This document shows, piece after piece, positions 20,591 to 30,107 of a stretch of DNA of 64,000 nucleotides. The translations under genes and the position numbers were made by a program. How positions within the stretch are numbered: the first letter of the stretch is position 1; each line of letters opens with the position of its first letter. Under the pieces are notes generated by a model that made no database searches, had not been told where the DNA came from, and was given only the letters and a program-made list of their open reading frames with translations. Origin of the DNA: CAWBVG01 sp963792175. Lineage in GTDB: Bacteria; Acidobacteriota; Vicinamibacteria; Vicinamibacterales; CAVVIG01. The stretch is from contig CAWBVG010000048.1 in assembly GCA_963792175.1 (NCBI GenBank), positions 18,325 to 82,324 on the forward strand, read 5' to 3'.

Positions 20591-21830
20591 GTGAAACTGT
20601 GCTTCTTCAACCGCTCCTACTGGCCCGATCAGGCGGCGACCGGTCAGCTGCTTGACCGAACTGGCCGAAGATCTGGTCACCAGATACGGCAGCGAGGTGA
20701 CCGTTGTCGCCGGACGGGCGTTGCACGCGGCGCGAGCCGAAACGGCCTGGCGGATCCGCCCGGTGACCCGCGAGCGCCACCACGGCGTCGAGATCCACCG
20801 CGCCAACGGGACCAGGCTGTCGCCCCACCGGTTCGCGGGTCGAGCGGCGAACTACCTGAGTTATTTCTCCGCCGCGGTGGTCGCCAGCTTCAGCGTCGGC
20901 CGCCCCGATGTGGTCGTTTCGTTGACCGATCCGCCGATTCTCGGCCTCGCGGCGCTGTGGACGGCGCGGCGTGCCGGCGCGCGCTTCGTGTTCCTCTGCG
21001 AGGACATCTTTCCGGAGGTCGCGGCGCTGGTCGAGGACTTTCAGAACAGCGCCGTCAACGCCTCACTGGATCGCGTCAACCGCTACCTGCTCCGGCACGC
21101 CGATGCGGTCATCGCGCTCGGCGATCGGATGCGGCGGCGGCTGGTCGAGGAAAAAGGCGCGAACCCTTCCCGCGTCCATGTCATCCACAACTGGGCGGAC
21201 TGCGAGGCCATCGTCTCCGGGCCGAAGGACAGCCCGTTCGCGCGCGAGCACGGACTCGCCGACCGCTTCGTCGTCATGCACTCCGGTAACGTCGGGCTCT
21301 CGCAGAACCTGGAAGTCCTCATCGAGGCAGCCGATCGACTCCGCTCGAAGGAGCGGCTGACCATTGCCATCGTCGGCGACGGCTCGAAGCGCCCGCTGCT
21401 CGAGCGGATGACGTCGGATCGCGGCCTTCAGAACGTCCGCTTCTTTCCCTATCAACCAAAGGCGCTCCTGCACGACTCGTTTTCGGCGGCTGACGTGTTC
21501 GTGGTGTCGCTGAAGAGCGGCCTCGAAGGGTTCATCGTGCCGAGCAAGGTCTATGGGATTCTCGCCGCCGGACGGCCGTACATCGCCGCAACCGATCAAA
21601 GCGCCGAACCCGCCATGATCGCGCGGCAAAGCGGCTGCGGGCTGGTCGCCGCCCCCGGCGACCCCGACGCGTTGGCGGGGGCGATTGTCGCCATGTACGA
21701 CAACCCGGCGGCCACCCGCGAGATGGGTGCGCGCGGCCGGCAGGTGGCGTTGCAGTTCGATCGGAAGGTCGCCGTGCAGGCGTACCACGACCTGTTCGCA
21801 CGGGTGGCCGCGGGAGCGGGCGTCGCGTGA
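20591..21830 (+). CDS. Glycosyltransferase family 4 (WcaI-like), one early frameshift
   Basis: GTG start giving KLCFFNRSYWPDQAATGQLL, then a single extra base near 20652 moves to the frame that continues to the stop. RFVFLCEDIFPEVAALVEDF, DAVIALGDRMRRRLVEEKG and VHVIHNWADCEAI match the WcaI/WbuB group of family 4 enzymes. VMHSGNVGLSQNLEVLIEAA and FFPYQPKALLHDSFSAADVFVVSL follow, with the donor site in EGFIVPSKVYGILAAGRPYI. Such enzymes often add fucose or N-acetylfucosamine, which suits the GDP-fucose synthase next door. That specificity is inference. Confidence 0.85.
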
Positions 21831-22495
21831 TCAAACGCGGGTTCGACTGTCTGCTGGCCGGCACCGGTCTCATCGTGTCGGCGCCGCTGTGGGCTCTGGT
21901 GGCGCTCGCGATCAAGCTCGAGGATCGCGGGCCGGTGCTGTACCGGCAGGATCGGGTCGGCCGGGGCGGGCGGGTGTTCAGCGCGCTCAAGTTCCGATCG
22001 ATGGTGCCGGACGCCGAGGCGCGCACCGGACCGATCCAGGCGACCGAGAACGACCCACGGATCACGCGGATCGGCCGTCTGCTTCGGGCGACGGCGATGG
22101 ACGAGCTCCCGCAGTTGTGGAACATCTTTTCCGGCGACATGAGCTTCGTCGGTCCGCGTCCGCTGCGGCCTGGCGAAGTCGATGCGCGCGGCGACGGTCA
22201 GCTGCTGCGGCTCGATCAGATTCCGGGCTACGAGGAGCGGCATGGCGTGCGGCCCGGGCTCACCGGGCTCACGCAGGTCTACGCGCCGCGCGACATCTCC
22301 CGCACGAGCAAGTTCCGGCTCGATCGCCTGTACTTGAAGCGCGCCGGGTTCTGGCTCGACGTGAAGTTGATACTCGTGTCGTTCTGGATCACCGGACGCG
22401 GCGAATGGGAGAAGCGGAATCGCCGGATCTCGGATCGGCTACCAGCCTTGTACGCGTACAACGTCCTCCTTATAATGCTCCCGTCGAATGCGTGA
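21827..22495 (+). CDS. Undecaprenyl-phosphate sugar phosphotransferase (initiating enzyme)
   Basis: Intact, 222 residues, GTG start overlapping the previous stop. One N-terminal re-entrant hydrophobic helix (LLAGTGLIVSAPLWALVALAI) is followed by GPVLYRQDRVGRGGRVFSALKFRSM. The catalytic Asp-Glu pair lies in TAMDELPQLWNIFSGDMSFVGPRP. This small, single-domain form resembles PglC and the C-terminal half of WbaP. It transfers a sugar-1-phosphate to undecaprenyl phosphate and so begins assembly of each repeat unit. The last 15 or so residues contain the promoter of the next gene. Confidence 0.9.
   Translation: MIKRGFDCLLAGTGLIVSAPLWALVALAIKLEDRGPVLYRQDRVGRGGRVFSALKFRSMVPDAEARTGPIQATENDPRITRIGRLLRATAMDELPQLWNIFSGDMSFVGPRPLRPGEVDARGDGQLLRLDQIPGYEERHGVRPGLTGLTQVYAPRDISRTSKFRLDRLYLKRAGFWLDVKLILVSFWITGRGEWEKRNRRISDRLPALYAYNVLLIMLPSNA
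22448..22476 (+). promoter_or_regulatory. Sigma70-type promoter for the reductase gene at 22488
   Basis: TTGTAC at 22448-22453 and TATAAT at 22471-22476 are separated by exactly 17 bases. The predicted transcript would begin only a few bases before the ATG at 22488, so the mRNA would have almost no leader. The site lies inside the 3' end of the sugar transferase gene. Confidence 0.6.
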
Positions 22496-23700
22496 TCCGG
22501 TAGACGTCCTGATTGTGGGCGGCGGCCCGGGCGGCTTGTTCATGGCCGCACGGCTGGCCGGCCGGGGCGTCCGAACGGTTGTCTGCGAGGAGCATGCGCG
22601 CGTCGGCGACCCGGTCCACTGCACCGGTGTGCTGTCGTCCGACAGCTTCAGCCGCTTCGATCTGCCGACCAATGCCACGCTGAATCATTTGACCGATGTG
22701 CGCTTCGTCTCTCCGGGCGGCATCCCGGTCGACTACGCGACCCCCTCGCCGATCGCCACCGTCATCGATCGCCCGGCGTTCGATCGCGCCCTCGCCGAGC
22801 GCGCGGCAGCCGCCGGAGCGGACATCCGCTCGGGTGCGCGCGTGGTGGCGCTCGAAACCGATGCCGCCGGCGTCCGCGCGACCGTCGCCGGCGGCGCAGT
22901 CGTGCAAGCCCGCCTGGGTGTCCTGGCATGTGGGGCGCACTATGCCTTCCAGCAACGATTCGGTTTTGGCGTGCCGCGCACCTATCTCCACACGGCGCAG
23001 TGCGAGCTGCCGGCGGCCGTCATGCCGTCGGTGGAGCTGCATTTCGGCCGCGACGTGGCGCCCGGCGGGTTCGCCTGGGCCGTGCCTGTCGTGCGTCCGG
23101 ACGGTTTCCATGTGCGCATCGGCGTCATGGCCGCGCGTGATGCGCCGGGCTGCTACCGCCGGATGCTCGATCGCGTCGGCGACCGCTGGGGCGTCTCGCG
23201 CCGTGAGCTTCCACCCCGCCTGAAGATTCTGCCGTTGGGCGCCATCGAGCGCACCTACGCCGATCGGCTGCTCGCGATTGGCGACGCGGCCGGCCTCGTC
23301 AAACCGACGACCGGGGGCGGCATCCACTACAGCATCGCGAGCGCCTCGATCGCCGCCGATGTGGCGCTCGAAGGCGCTCGCGACCGATTGCCTGAAGGCG
23401 GCGTCACTGGCGACGTACGAACGGCGGTGGCGCGCCGAGCTCGAGGACGAGTTCGACGCCCAGCAGGAGCTGCGTGACGTGGCCACCGGTCTGAGCGATC
23501 AGGCGATCGACAGCTTCTTCGAGCTTGCCCACACCGATGGGATCATGCCCATCGTGCGCGCCACGGCGCGCTTCAACGAGCACCGTCCCCTCATTCGCGC
23601 GCTCTTCAAGCACCCGCCCGCGCGCCGCATCCTCTTCAAGATCGATCGTCGGTGGCGTGCAATCCGAGCGGGCTCCGCGGACGCTGCTCCCCAACGCCGG
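22488..23700 (+). CDS. Geranylgeranyl-reductase-family FAD oxidoreductase, frameshifted, end uncertain
   Basis: DVLIVGGGPGGLFMAARLAGRG is the FAD-binding GxGxxG Rossmann motif. VGDPVHCTGVLSSDSF and LLAIGDAAGLVKPTTGGGIHYSI are the two strongest signatures of the geranylgeranyl reductase family. Members reduce double bonds of isoprenoid chains or act on other lipid-like substrates. A break near 23390 moves the C-terminus (ERRWRAELEDEFDAQQELRDV to PARRILFK) to another frame. No convincing stop follows before the convergent gene ends at 23737, so the end is a guess. The role near polysaccharide genes is unclear. It could act on polyprenyl lipids. Confidence 0.75.
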
Positions 23701-23736
23701 AGGTGCGCCTATCCGCGATCGGGCGCGACGCGATCG

Positions 23737-24948
23737 CTACTTTCGCGGGTCGTGCAGCGCGATCGCGGCCACCACCGCGAAGAGCACGCCGTTGGCCGGC
23801 GTGCGAAGCGCCGTATCCCACACGCTCTGCACCGCGGCGGCGGCGATGCCGGCGATGGCGCCGGCCCGCACCCAGAAGATGGCGCTGCGGTCGGTCCGCA
23901 GCTGGCGGGCCAGCAACACAATCGCGGCCGCCAGCGCGAGCGCGGCCGGTACGGCGACAGGATGCCTCCCTCCGCCAGCAGCTGAAGATACTCGTCGTGC
24001 GCATGATTGAAGAAGAACTGGCGCGACGCCTGCTGGTAGACCAGCATCCCCTGCTGAAAGGCGCCGGCGCCGACGCCGGTCCAGCGGAAGTCGGTCGCCA
24101 TCGCCCACGTGTCGTGCCAGATGACGCGGCGTCCCCATTCGCCGAACTCGGTCGTTTCCTGCATGCGCAGCGCGAGCGCGCCCAGGTTGGCAAAGCGGGT
24201 GGCGAACGCCGCCATCGCGATGAGTCCCGCCACGATCCAGGCGAGGCCGCGCGCCGGCGACCGGCGCGTCCGCGCCAGCAGGACGAAGACGAGCAGGCCG
24301 ACCGCGCCGCCGAAGATGCCGCCACGTGACAGGGAGCCGAGCAGGCCGCCGGTCATCAGCACGGCCGCTCCGCCGAGCCACAGCTGCGTCGACGTCGACA
24401 CCGGCGGCCGGCGCCGTGCCCGGCGGTCGGGATTCGTGGCGTGCGACGGCGTAGCCGATGACGAGCGGCACCGCCATCGCCAGCCAGCACGCGAGGCTGT
24501 TGCGGTTGACGAACGGCCCGTAGGGCGATGCGCCGGCGTCGAGCGGCCGCCACGTCCAGAACAACAGCGTCGGAGCCGTGGCGCGCTGGATGGCGACGAG
24601 CACGGTCAGTCCCAGTCCGAGCCACGAGATCCCGCGCGTGGTCAGTCTGACGCCCCCGCCCGCAAAGATGGCGCGGGCGCACCAGAACAGGCCGATGTAC
24701 GCGGCTCCCAGCGCCAGGGCCCACGCCGTCGCATTCGGATCCAGCGACAGCGGATGTGACGCCGGCGACACGGCCTCGAGGCGAACGGCCGACTCCACGT
24801 CGATCGCATGCGGCGACAGCGCCGCCCACAGCCATGCAGGCAGTGGAATCAGCTGAGCGGCGACCACCGCGAGACACGCGATGAGCGCCCAGTCGAGCAA
24901 CGCCCCCGACCCACGGCCGATCCTCGGCCGCTCGGACACCAGCAGCAC
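23737..24948 (-). CDS. O-antigen ligase/polymerase-family membrane protein, frameshifted
   Basis: Pieces in three frames make a protein of ten or more membrane segments. The N-terminal part has PLPAWLWAALSPHAIDVES and GPFVNRNSLACWLAMAVPL, where FVNRNSLA resembles the FxNRNxfA motif of Wzy_C/O-antigen ligase proteins. The middle part has GSLSRGGIFGGAVGLLVF, and FFFNHAHDEYLQLLAEGG carries the periplasmic His/Asp-Glu loop typical of this family. Frames change near 24400 and 23960. Hydrophobic sequence in the same frame continues upstream to about 25060 (SAAAFTLLLLIGWTLVAFAG), overlapping the kinase gene, so the true start is further up and no standard start codon is visible. Confidence 0.75.
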   Translation of the reverse strand: MLLVSERPRIGRGSGALLDWALIACLAVVAAQLIPLPAWLWAALSPHAIDVESAVRLEAVSPASHPLSLDPNATAWALALGAAYIGLFWCARAIFAGGGVRLTTRGISWLGLGLTVLVAIQRATAPTLLFWTWRPLDAGASPYGPFVNRNSLACWLAMAVPLVIGYAVARHESRPPGTAPAAGVDVDAAVARRSGRADDRRPARLPVTWRHLRRRGRPARLRPAGADAPVAGARPRLDRGGTHRDGGVRHPLCQPGRARAAHAGNDRVRRMGTPRHLARHVGDGDRLPLDRRRRRRLSAGDAGLPAGVAPVLLQSCARRVSSAAGGGRHPVAVPAALALAAAIVLLARQLRTDRSAIFWVRAGAIAGIAAAAVQSVWDTALRTPANGVLFAVVAAIALHDPRK

Positions 24949-25054
24949 GAGGACTCCCGCGCACAGCGGTACGATCGTCCAGCGATACGCGCCTGCGAAC
25001 GCGACCAGGGTCCAGCCGATGAGAAGAAGGAGGGTGAAGGCTGCGGCCGAACTA

Positions 25055-27325
25055 TCAGAGCGCCGCTTCGGCGTAATAGTTCTTGTACTGATGGCCGTAA
25101 TACCGCGAATAGTCGTACTTGTTCTTGTCGAAATCGACCTTGTTCAGCACCACCGCCGCATAGCGCGGCCGGCTCTGCATCACGGTGTCGATCGCGCGCT
25201 CCGCGAGACGGCGGCGCGTCATTTCGGCGCCGATCACGAACGTGACGCCATTCACCATCGGCGCCAGGATGACGGCGTCGGTCACGGCGAGAACCGGTGG
25301 CGTATCGATGATGATCCAGTCGAACGGCCCGTGCGCGAGGTTGGTGAGCAGCGTCTTCATGCGCTCCGACGAGAGCAGCTCGGACGGATTCGGCGGCATG
25401 CGGCCGGCGGTGATCGCCAGAAGGTTGGGATCGACGGTCCGCTGAATGACGTCGCGCACGCGCGCCTGACCGATGAGCACCTGCGAGAGGCCGCGCTCGT
25501 TGGTCAATCGGAGCGGCCGGTGCAACCCGGGCCGCCGCATGTCGGCGTCGATCAGCAGCACGCGTGAGCCGCCGTACGCCAGCGCCATCGCGATGTTCGC
25601 CGCCGTCGTCGTCTTGCCTTCGAGTGGCTGCGCGCTGGTGACGATGAAGATCTTCGTGCCCTCGCTCGGATACTTGGACAACAGTGACGTCCGCAGCGCG
25701 CGGAACGATTCCCCGAAGTCGTGCGGCACGTGCGAGGACGCCAGCAGCGGGTGCTTGTCTCCGCGAACCGACGGGATGAGGCCGAGGAACGGCAGCTTCA
25801 GGCGGCGCGTCACGTCCTCCGGCGTCTTGATCGTGTCGTTCATGTAGTCGAGGCCGAGGGCCACCGCGATCGACAGCACGAGTCCGACGACGATGGAAAT
25901 CAGCCACGTCCGGCGTCCGCCGGGTGTCACCGGAGCCTTTGGGATTTCCGCGTGGTCGATGACGCGGACGTTGTTCGTGCGGCTGTTCGCGGAGACGCGC
26001 AGCTCCTTTTCCCGGGTCAGCAGCGACTGGTACACCTCGCGGTTGCTCTTCGCCTCGCGCTCCATCACGCCGTAGCCAATCCCTTTTCGGTTCAGAACGG
26101 TCGCTTCGGCCTTCGCGCCTTCGAGGTTCTGCGACAGCGAGCGCTCCTCGATGATCGCCGCTTCGTATTCGTTCCGCACCGACTGCACGGCGCCGCTGAC
26201 CGCGAGGTCGTACTGCCGCTGCGCGTCGGCGAGGGCGGTATTGACCTGGACGACCTGCGGGTGCTTTTCGCCGTACCGATCCAGCAGCTTCACCTTCTCG
26301 GCCTGGAGCGACGCGAGCTTCGACTTGGCGTTCTGAACGCTCGGGTTCTGGCCGACGACCGGTATGGCGTCGGGCGCGGTGCCTGACGCGATCGATTTCA
26401 CCTGGCTGTACAGCGATTCCTTCTGGGCGCGTGCCGTGCGGGCCCGCGTGGCGGCGTCGTTCAGCTGGTTGAGCCGCGACAGGACGATGTTCTGCTTCTC
26501 GTCCAGAGACAGCGCGTTTTCCCGCTCGCGGTACTGCGCGAGCGCGCGCTCGCTGTCCTCGACCTTCTGCTGCTGGCCGGCGAGCTCCCGCTCGAGCCAG
26601 TCGAGCATGCCCTGCGTCGACTGGAGCTTGATCTGCAGGTTCTGATCGACGTACTCGTCGGCGAGTGCGTTGGCGGCGGTCGCCGCGAACCTCGGGTTCT
26701 GCGCCGTGAACGTGACATCGACGAGGTGGCTGCCGCGGACCGGGAGGACTTCGACGCGTCCGATGAACGAGCTGACGAGACTCGACTCGTCCGACGACTC
26801 ATCGGCTTTGGGCGGCTCCGGCGCAGCCGCCGGCGTCGGCCGGACGAGCGCGATCAGCCGCCCTTCGAGGCCATGGAGAAGGGTGACCGGCGTGGGCGGC
26901 GGCGATGCCGTGCCGTTGAATTCCGGTACCGTGTCGAGGTGCAGCTTCCTGACCACCCGCCGCGTGAGATCGCGCCCCTTGAGGATCTTGTGCTGCGTCG
27001 AAAAATACGGCTCCGGATCCTCATAGTAGGTGTTCAGGTCGTTCGCCAGGCCGGGCACCGCCGTCGAGCGTTCGTCGTTGATCTCGAGACGCGCCATCGC
27101 CTGATACATCTGGATGGTCGTGTAGCTCTGGATGATCATCGCCGCGCTCGACAGGATGAACACCGTCACGCACAGCCGCCGGTAGCGGTAAAGCACTGCG
27201 AGCCGATCGAGGAGGTGCACCTCGTTCTCGGGCACGAAATGCGTGCCGGCGCCCGCCGCAGAGGATGATGGCGAAGTCGATGTCGGTTGACGCGGCGGGG
27301 CCGGCGGCGGCGTAGGCTCTGGCAT
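25055..27325 (-). CDS. Polysaccharide chain-length regulator / tyrosine autokinase (Wzc-type BY-kinase)
   Basis: Intact, 756 residues. An N-terminal Wzz domain (two membrane helices, near residues 50-70 and 480-500) flanks a long periplasmic coiled coil (residues 230-440). The cytoplasmic kinase domain has the BY-kinase Walker A in AQPLEGKTTTAANIA, Walker A' in VLLIDADMRRPGLH and Walker B in WIIIDTPPVLAVTDA. The tail YDYSRYYGHQYKNYY has seven tyrosines for autophosphorylation. Such proteins control polymer length and export through a Wza-type pore. It lies three bases downstream of a small secreted protein gene and upstream of the ligase-like gene, so these three form one operon. Confidence 0.93.
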   Translation of the reverse strand: MPEPTPPPAPPRQPTSTSPSSSAAGAGTHFVPENEVHLLDRLAVLYRYRRLCVTVFILSSAAMIIQSYTTIQMYQAMARLEINDERSTAVPGLANDLNTYYEDPEPYFSTQHKILKGRDLTRRVVRKLHLDTVPEFNGTASPPPTPVTLLHGLEGRLIALVRPTPAAAPEPPKADESSDESSLVSSFIGRVEVLPVRGSHLVDVTFTAQNPRFAATAANALADEYVDQNLQIKLQSTQGMLDWLERELAGQQQKVEDSERALAQYRERENALSLDEKQNIVLSRLNQLNDAATRARTARAQKESLYSQVKSIASGTAPDAIPVVGQNPSVQNAKSKLASLQAEKVKLLDRYGEKHPQVVQVNTALADAQRQYDLAVSGAVQSVRNEYEAAIIEERSLSQNLEGAKAEATVLNRKGIGYGVMEREAKSNREVYQSLLTREKELRVSANSRTNNVRVIDHAEIPKAPVTPGGRRTWLISIVVGLVLSIAVALGLDYMNDTIKTPEDVTRRLKLPFLGLIPSVRGDKHPLLASSHVPHDFGESFRALRTSLLSKYPSEGTKIFIVTSAQPLEGKTTTAANIAMALAYGGSRVLLIDADMRRPGLHRPLRLTNERGLSQVLIGQARVRDVIQRTVDPNLLAITAGRMPPNPSELLSSERMKTLLTNLAHGPFDWIIIDTPPVLAVTDAVILAPMVNGVTFVIGAEMTRRRLAERAIDTVMQSRPRYAAVVLNKVDFDKNKYDYSRYYGHQYKNYYAEAAL

Positions 27326-27328
27326 GGG

Positions 27329-27862
27329 CTATCGATTCGGACTGACGGGCGCCGTCGGCACGACTGCCGCGATTCCCGTCGCCGCCGCCTGCGTCGCCAG
27401 CATGGCCGCCGAGGGCGCGATGGCACTGCTCAATAACCCGGCAAACGGCGTCATACGGGACGGCAGCTTGACGACCGCCGACACCGCGTCGCCGGCGTTG
27501 ACGTTGAGAATCTGGCTGGCGGCGAGCACCCTCTGGTTCTGACCAAGCAACTCGACGATGTAGGTGCCAGGATCCACGACCTTGAACTCGAACATGCCGG
27601 ACTTGTCGGTGAGCTGGGTTTCGATGACGCGTCCGAAGTGCGCATCGCGCAGCCGCACGAGCATGTCCGGCAGCGGGCCGTTGGCCGAGTTGAGGGCGTT
27701 GCCTTGAATGACCGTCAGCACGTTCGACCGGGCACCCGCGGCTCGCGGCACGACGCTTTTCGCGCCCGGGCGGGTGCCGACTGTCGCGGACTGCTGCCCG
27801 GCAACGGACCAGGAACCGGCCGCCACGAAAAGGGCAGTAGCTGCGGCTAACGTGCGAGACAT
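27329..27862 (-). CDS. Secreted protein with carboxypeptidase-regulatory-like beta domain
   Basis: 177 residues. A signal peptide (TLAAATALFVAAGSWSVAGQ) precedes a single domain of about 75 residues with NGPLPDMLVRLRDAHFGR, LTDKSGMFEFKVVDPGTYIVEL and VNAGDAVSAVVKLP. The pattern fits a CarboxypepD_reg/Cna-B-like beta sandwich. The C-terminus is hydrophobic and Ala-rich. No catalytic residues are visible. It is the first gene of the kinase operon, behind the AT-rich control region at 27871-27950, so it may be an outer-surface or assembly component of the polysaccharide system. Function unknown. Confidence 0.7.
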   Translation of the reverse strand: MSRTLAAATALFVAAGSWSVAGQQSATVGTRPGAKSVVPRAAGARSNVLTVIQGNALNSANGPLPDMLVRLRDAHFGRVIETQLTDKSGMFEFKVVDPGTYIVELLGQNQRVLAASQILNVNAGDAVSAVVKLPSRMTPFAGLLSSAIAPSAAMLATQAAATGIAAVVPTAPVSPNR

Positions 27863-27870
27863 ATGATCCC

Positions 27871-27950
27871 CCGTCTTATCGGCCGAATTACTGGCATCCG
27901 TAAGCCAGTCTCAGAATGACTTTATATGACAATATAGTACTATAAGACGG
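27871..27950. promoter_or_regulatory. AT-rich control region with nested inverted repeats
   Basis: In this high-GC window, 27911-27950 is strikingly AT-rich. It holds a perfect 12-bp palindrome TATAGTACTATA (27933-27944), a 9-bp inverted repeat CCGTCTTAT (27871-27879) with ATAAGACGG (27942-27950), and a hairpin ACTGGC/GCCAGT (27890-27895 with 27904-27909). It lies just upstream of the minus-strand operon that starts at 27862 and about 200 bases before the divergent gene at 28154. A promoter with a dimeric-repressor operator is the simplest reading. The rest of 27951-28153 shows nothing I can name. Confidence 0.6.
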
Positions 27951-28153
27951 CTATCCTGAGGAACCACTTGATTGGCCGTCACGGGCTGAGGAAGCCGCGA
28001 CGAAACGGCGACGGTGACGTTAACCTATTGATCAGCAGACGCTTGCGCTGATTCTGACAGGAGCAGAGTGGTGGGAGAGCGAGCCGCATTCCGTCCGGAC
28101 CGCACGCGCCGCGTCGGTTTCCCGGCCAAGCCGGTCACGGCGGGTCCTGCGGG

Positions 28154-29213
28154 GTGATGCCGTGGCGCCCCGCGCTGGTCATCGCGGCCGCGGCCGCCGC
28201 TCTCGTGCCGCTGCCTGCGGCGTTGGTCGAACGTGTGTATTCGAGGCGGCTGTATCTCGGGTTACAACCGCTGCTCACGTCGCTGTCGAACCTCGCGACG
28301 TTTGCCCTGTTCGACGTCTTCGTTCTCGCGGTCGCGCTGTCGTGGATAGTCCTGTCGGCGCGCGATCTCAGGACTGTGAAGGGGCGCCTTCGCGCGGGGG
28401 TCGTCATCCTCTGGCGCACGATCGTGTGGGTTGCGGCGCTGTACCTGGTCTTCCTTTGCACGTGGGGTTTGAATTACCGGCGCGTCCGGCTCGCGGAGGT
28501 CCTCGGGTTGGATGCGGCGCGGGTGACCGCGCCCGCGGTAAAGGACGCCGCACTTGTCGCCGCGGGCCGGCTGAACGATTTGTACGGCCGTGCCCATGAC
28601 GCCCGCGTGCCCCCCGCTGCTGCCATCGATCAGCCACTGGCCGCGGCTCTCGAGCGGGCGCTCGCCGACACCGGCCGTCCGCAGACCGTGGTTCCGGGAC
28701 GACCCAAGACAACGATCATCGACTGGTACTTCCGACGTATCGCCGTCGACGGGATGACCGATCCGTTCTTTCTCGAGATTCTCGTGTCGAGCGATCTCCT
28801 GCCGTTCGAGCGGCCGTTCGTGACGGCGCACGAATGGAGTCATCTTGCCGGCGTGGCGGACGAAGGCGAGGCCAACTTCGTGGGATGGCTGGCGTGCATG
28901 CGCGGGTCGCCCGCCGCTCAGTACCAGCGGGTGGTTGTTCATGTACAGCGAGCTCGTGCCGGTGTCGAGCCGCGCGGACCGCGCCGCGATCGCGGCCGCG
29001 CTGGCCGCCGGTCCGCGGGAGGATCTGCAGGCGATCCGCGATCGGGTGGCGCGTCACGTGAGCCCGCGTCTGTCGGCGGCCGGCTGGCGCGTCTACGATT
29101 CCTACCTGAAGGCGAATCGGGTCGAGTCCGGCGCCGCCAGCTACGGCGAGGTCGTGCGACTGGCGCTCGGCGCGCGCCTCGCGTCGGGCGGGTCGCCGTT
29201 CGACGTGAAGTAA
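28154..29213 (+). CDS. DUF3810 membrane protein, one frameshift near 28920
   Basis: Two or three N-terminal membrane helices (ALVIAAAAAALVPLPAALV, LFDVFVLAVALSWIVLSA, IVWVAALYLVFLCTWGLNY) are followed by a soluble domain. The metalloprotease-like motif HEWSHLAGVADEGEANF lies near residue 230, with HExxH-type spacing and a downstream Glu. These are the features of the DUF3810 family, whose biochemical role is not known. A break near 28920 moves the last 95 residues (SGWLFMYSELVPVS to GGSPFDVK) into another frame. The motif suggests a zinc-dependent hydrolase, but this is not established. Confidence 0.8.
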
Positions 29214-29240
29214 GGCCACGAGCGTGCCCGCAGCCGGTGC

Positions 29241-29301
29241 CCGGCACCGATCCCGGCACCGATCCCGGCACCGATCCCGGCACCGAATCCCGGCACCGAT
29301 G
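29241..29301. repeat. 12-bp tandem repeat (unit CCGGCACCGATC, five copies)
   Basis: Five head-to-tail copies. The fourth has an extra A and the fifth ends in G. It lies in the short gap between the converging DUF3810 gene and truA. The GGCACC core is shared with the 15-bp repeat at 20519-20590, so the two may belong to one class of intergenic minisatellite in this genome. Confidence 0.9.
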
Positions 29302-29316
29302 CCCGTGTCGACCCCT

Positions 29317-30082
29317 CTACGGCAGCGGGGTCGCCGCGCGCACGGGCTCGTCGCGCTGGTCGCCTTTGTAATACACGCGCTCGAGAAACAACCCCGACGG
29401 CGGAGCGGTGTATCGGGCAGGATCCTCCGGCGGCGCCCCGCCCCGGCCGACTTCGACCAGGAAACCGACCATGCGCCGGACCATCTTCCACAGAAAATGC
29501 GATCCCTCGACCGCGACCAGCACGAGTGCCCCGTCCTCGACGATCTCGACCCGATCGACCAGCACCAGCGTCGATGGCGGCGGTTCGTCGCCGTCGTCGT
29601 CGAGGCGCACTCGCCGCGAAGGCCTTGAAGTCGCGCATGCCCACGAACCTGACGGCGGCCTCCCGCATTCTGCCGACGTCGATCGGCTCACGAACCCACC
29701 ACACGAACGTCTTCGCGAACGCGGTGCGTCGGCAGGCGATCTGATAGAGATACCGGCGCGCCACGGCGTCGTGGCGCGCATGAAATCGGTGCGGTACGAC
29801 AGTCGCCGCCAGGATGTTGATGTCCGCCGGCAGTTCGTCGTTCAGGCGCCGCCGGAGCGTCTCGGCCGGCAACGACGTGCTGACGTCGAGGTGCGCCACC
29901 TGCGCCAGCGCGTGGACGCCGGCATCGGTGCGGCCCGCGCCGTAAAGCTCGAAGTCCTTCCGGCCGGTGACACTTCGCGCCGCGCGATCGATTTCGCCCT
30001 GAACCGTTCTCGCGTTCTTCTGGATTTGCCAGCCGCTGTAACGCGTGCCGGCGTACTCGATGGTCAGCTTGAAGCGGGGCAC
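29317..30082 (-). CDS. truA: tRNA pseudouridine(38-40) synthase TruA, frameshifted
   Basis: About 255 residues. FKLTIEYAGTRYSGWQIQ and the catalytic GRTDAGVHALAQVAHLD (active-site Asp) identify the family. RYLYQIACRRTAFAKTFVWW and the C-terminal GSHFLWKMVRRMVGFLVEVG (RNA-binding) confirm it. A break near 29600 in an arginine-rich stretch splits the two halves. The start is GTG at 30082. It isomerises uridines in the anticodon arm of tRNAs. It lies 25 bases downstream of the permease gene on the same strand. Confidence 0.93.
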
Positions 30083-30107
30083 TGCGCCATTCTAGCGGTC
30101 AGGTGGG

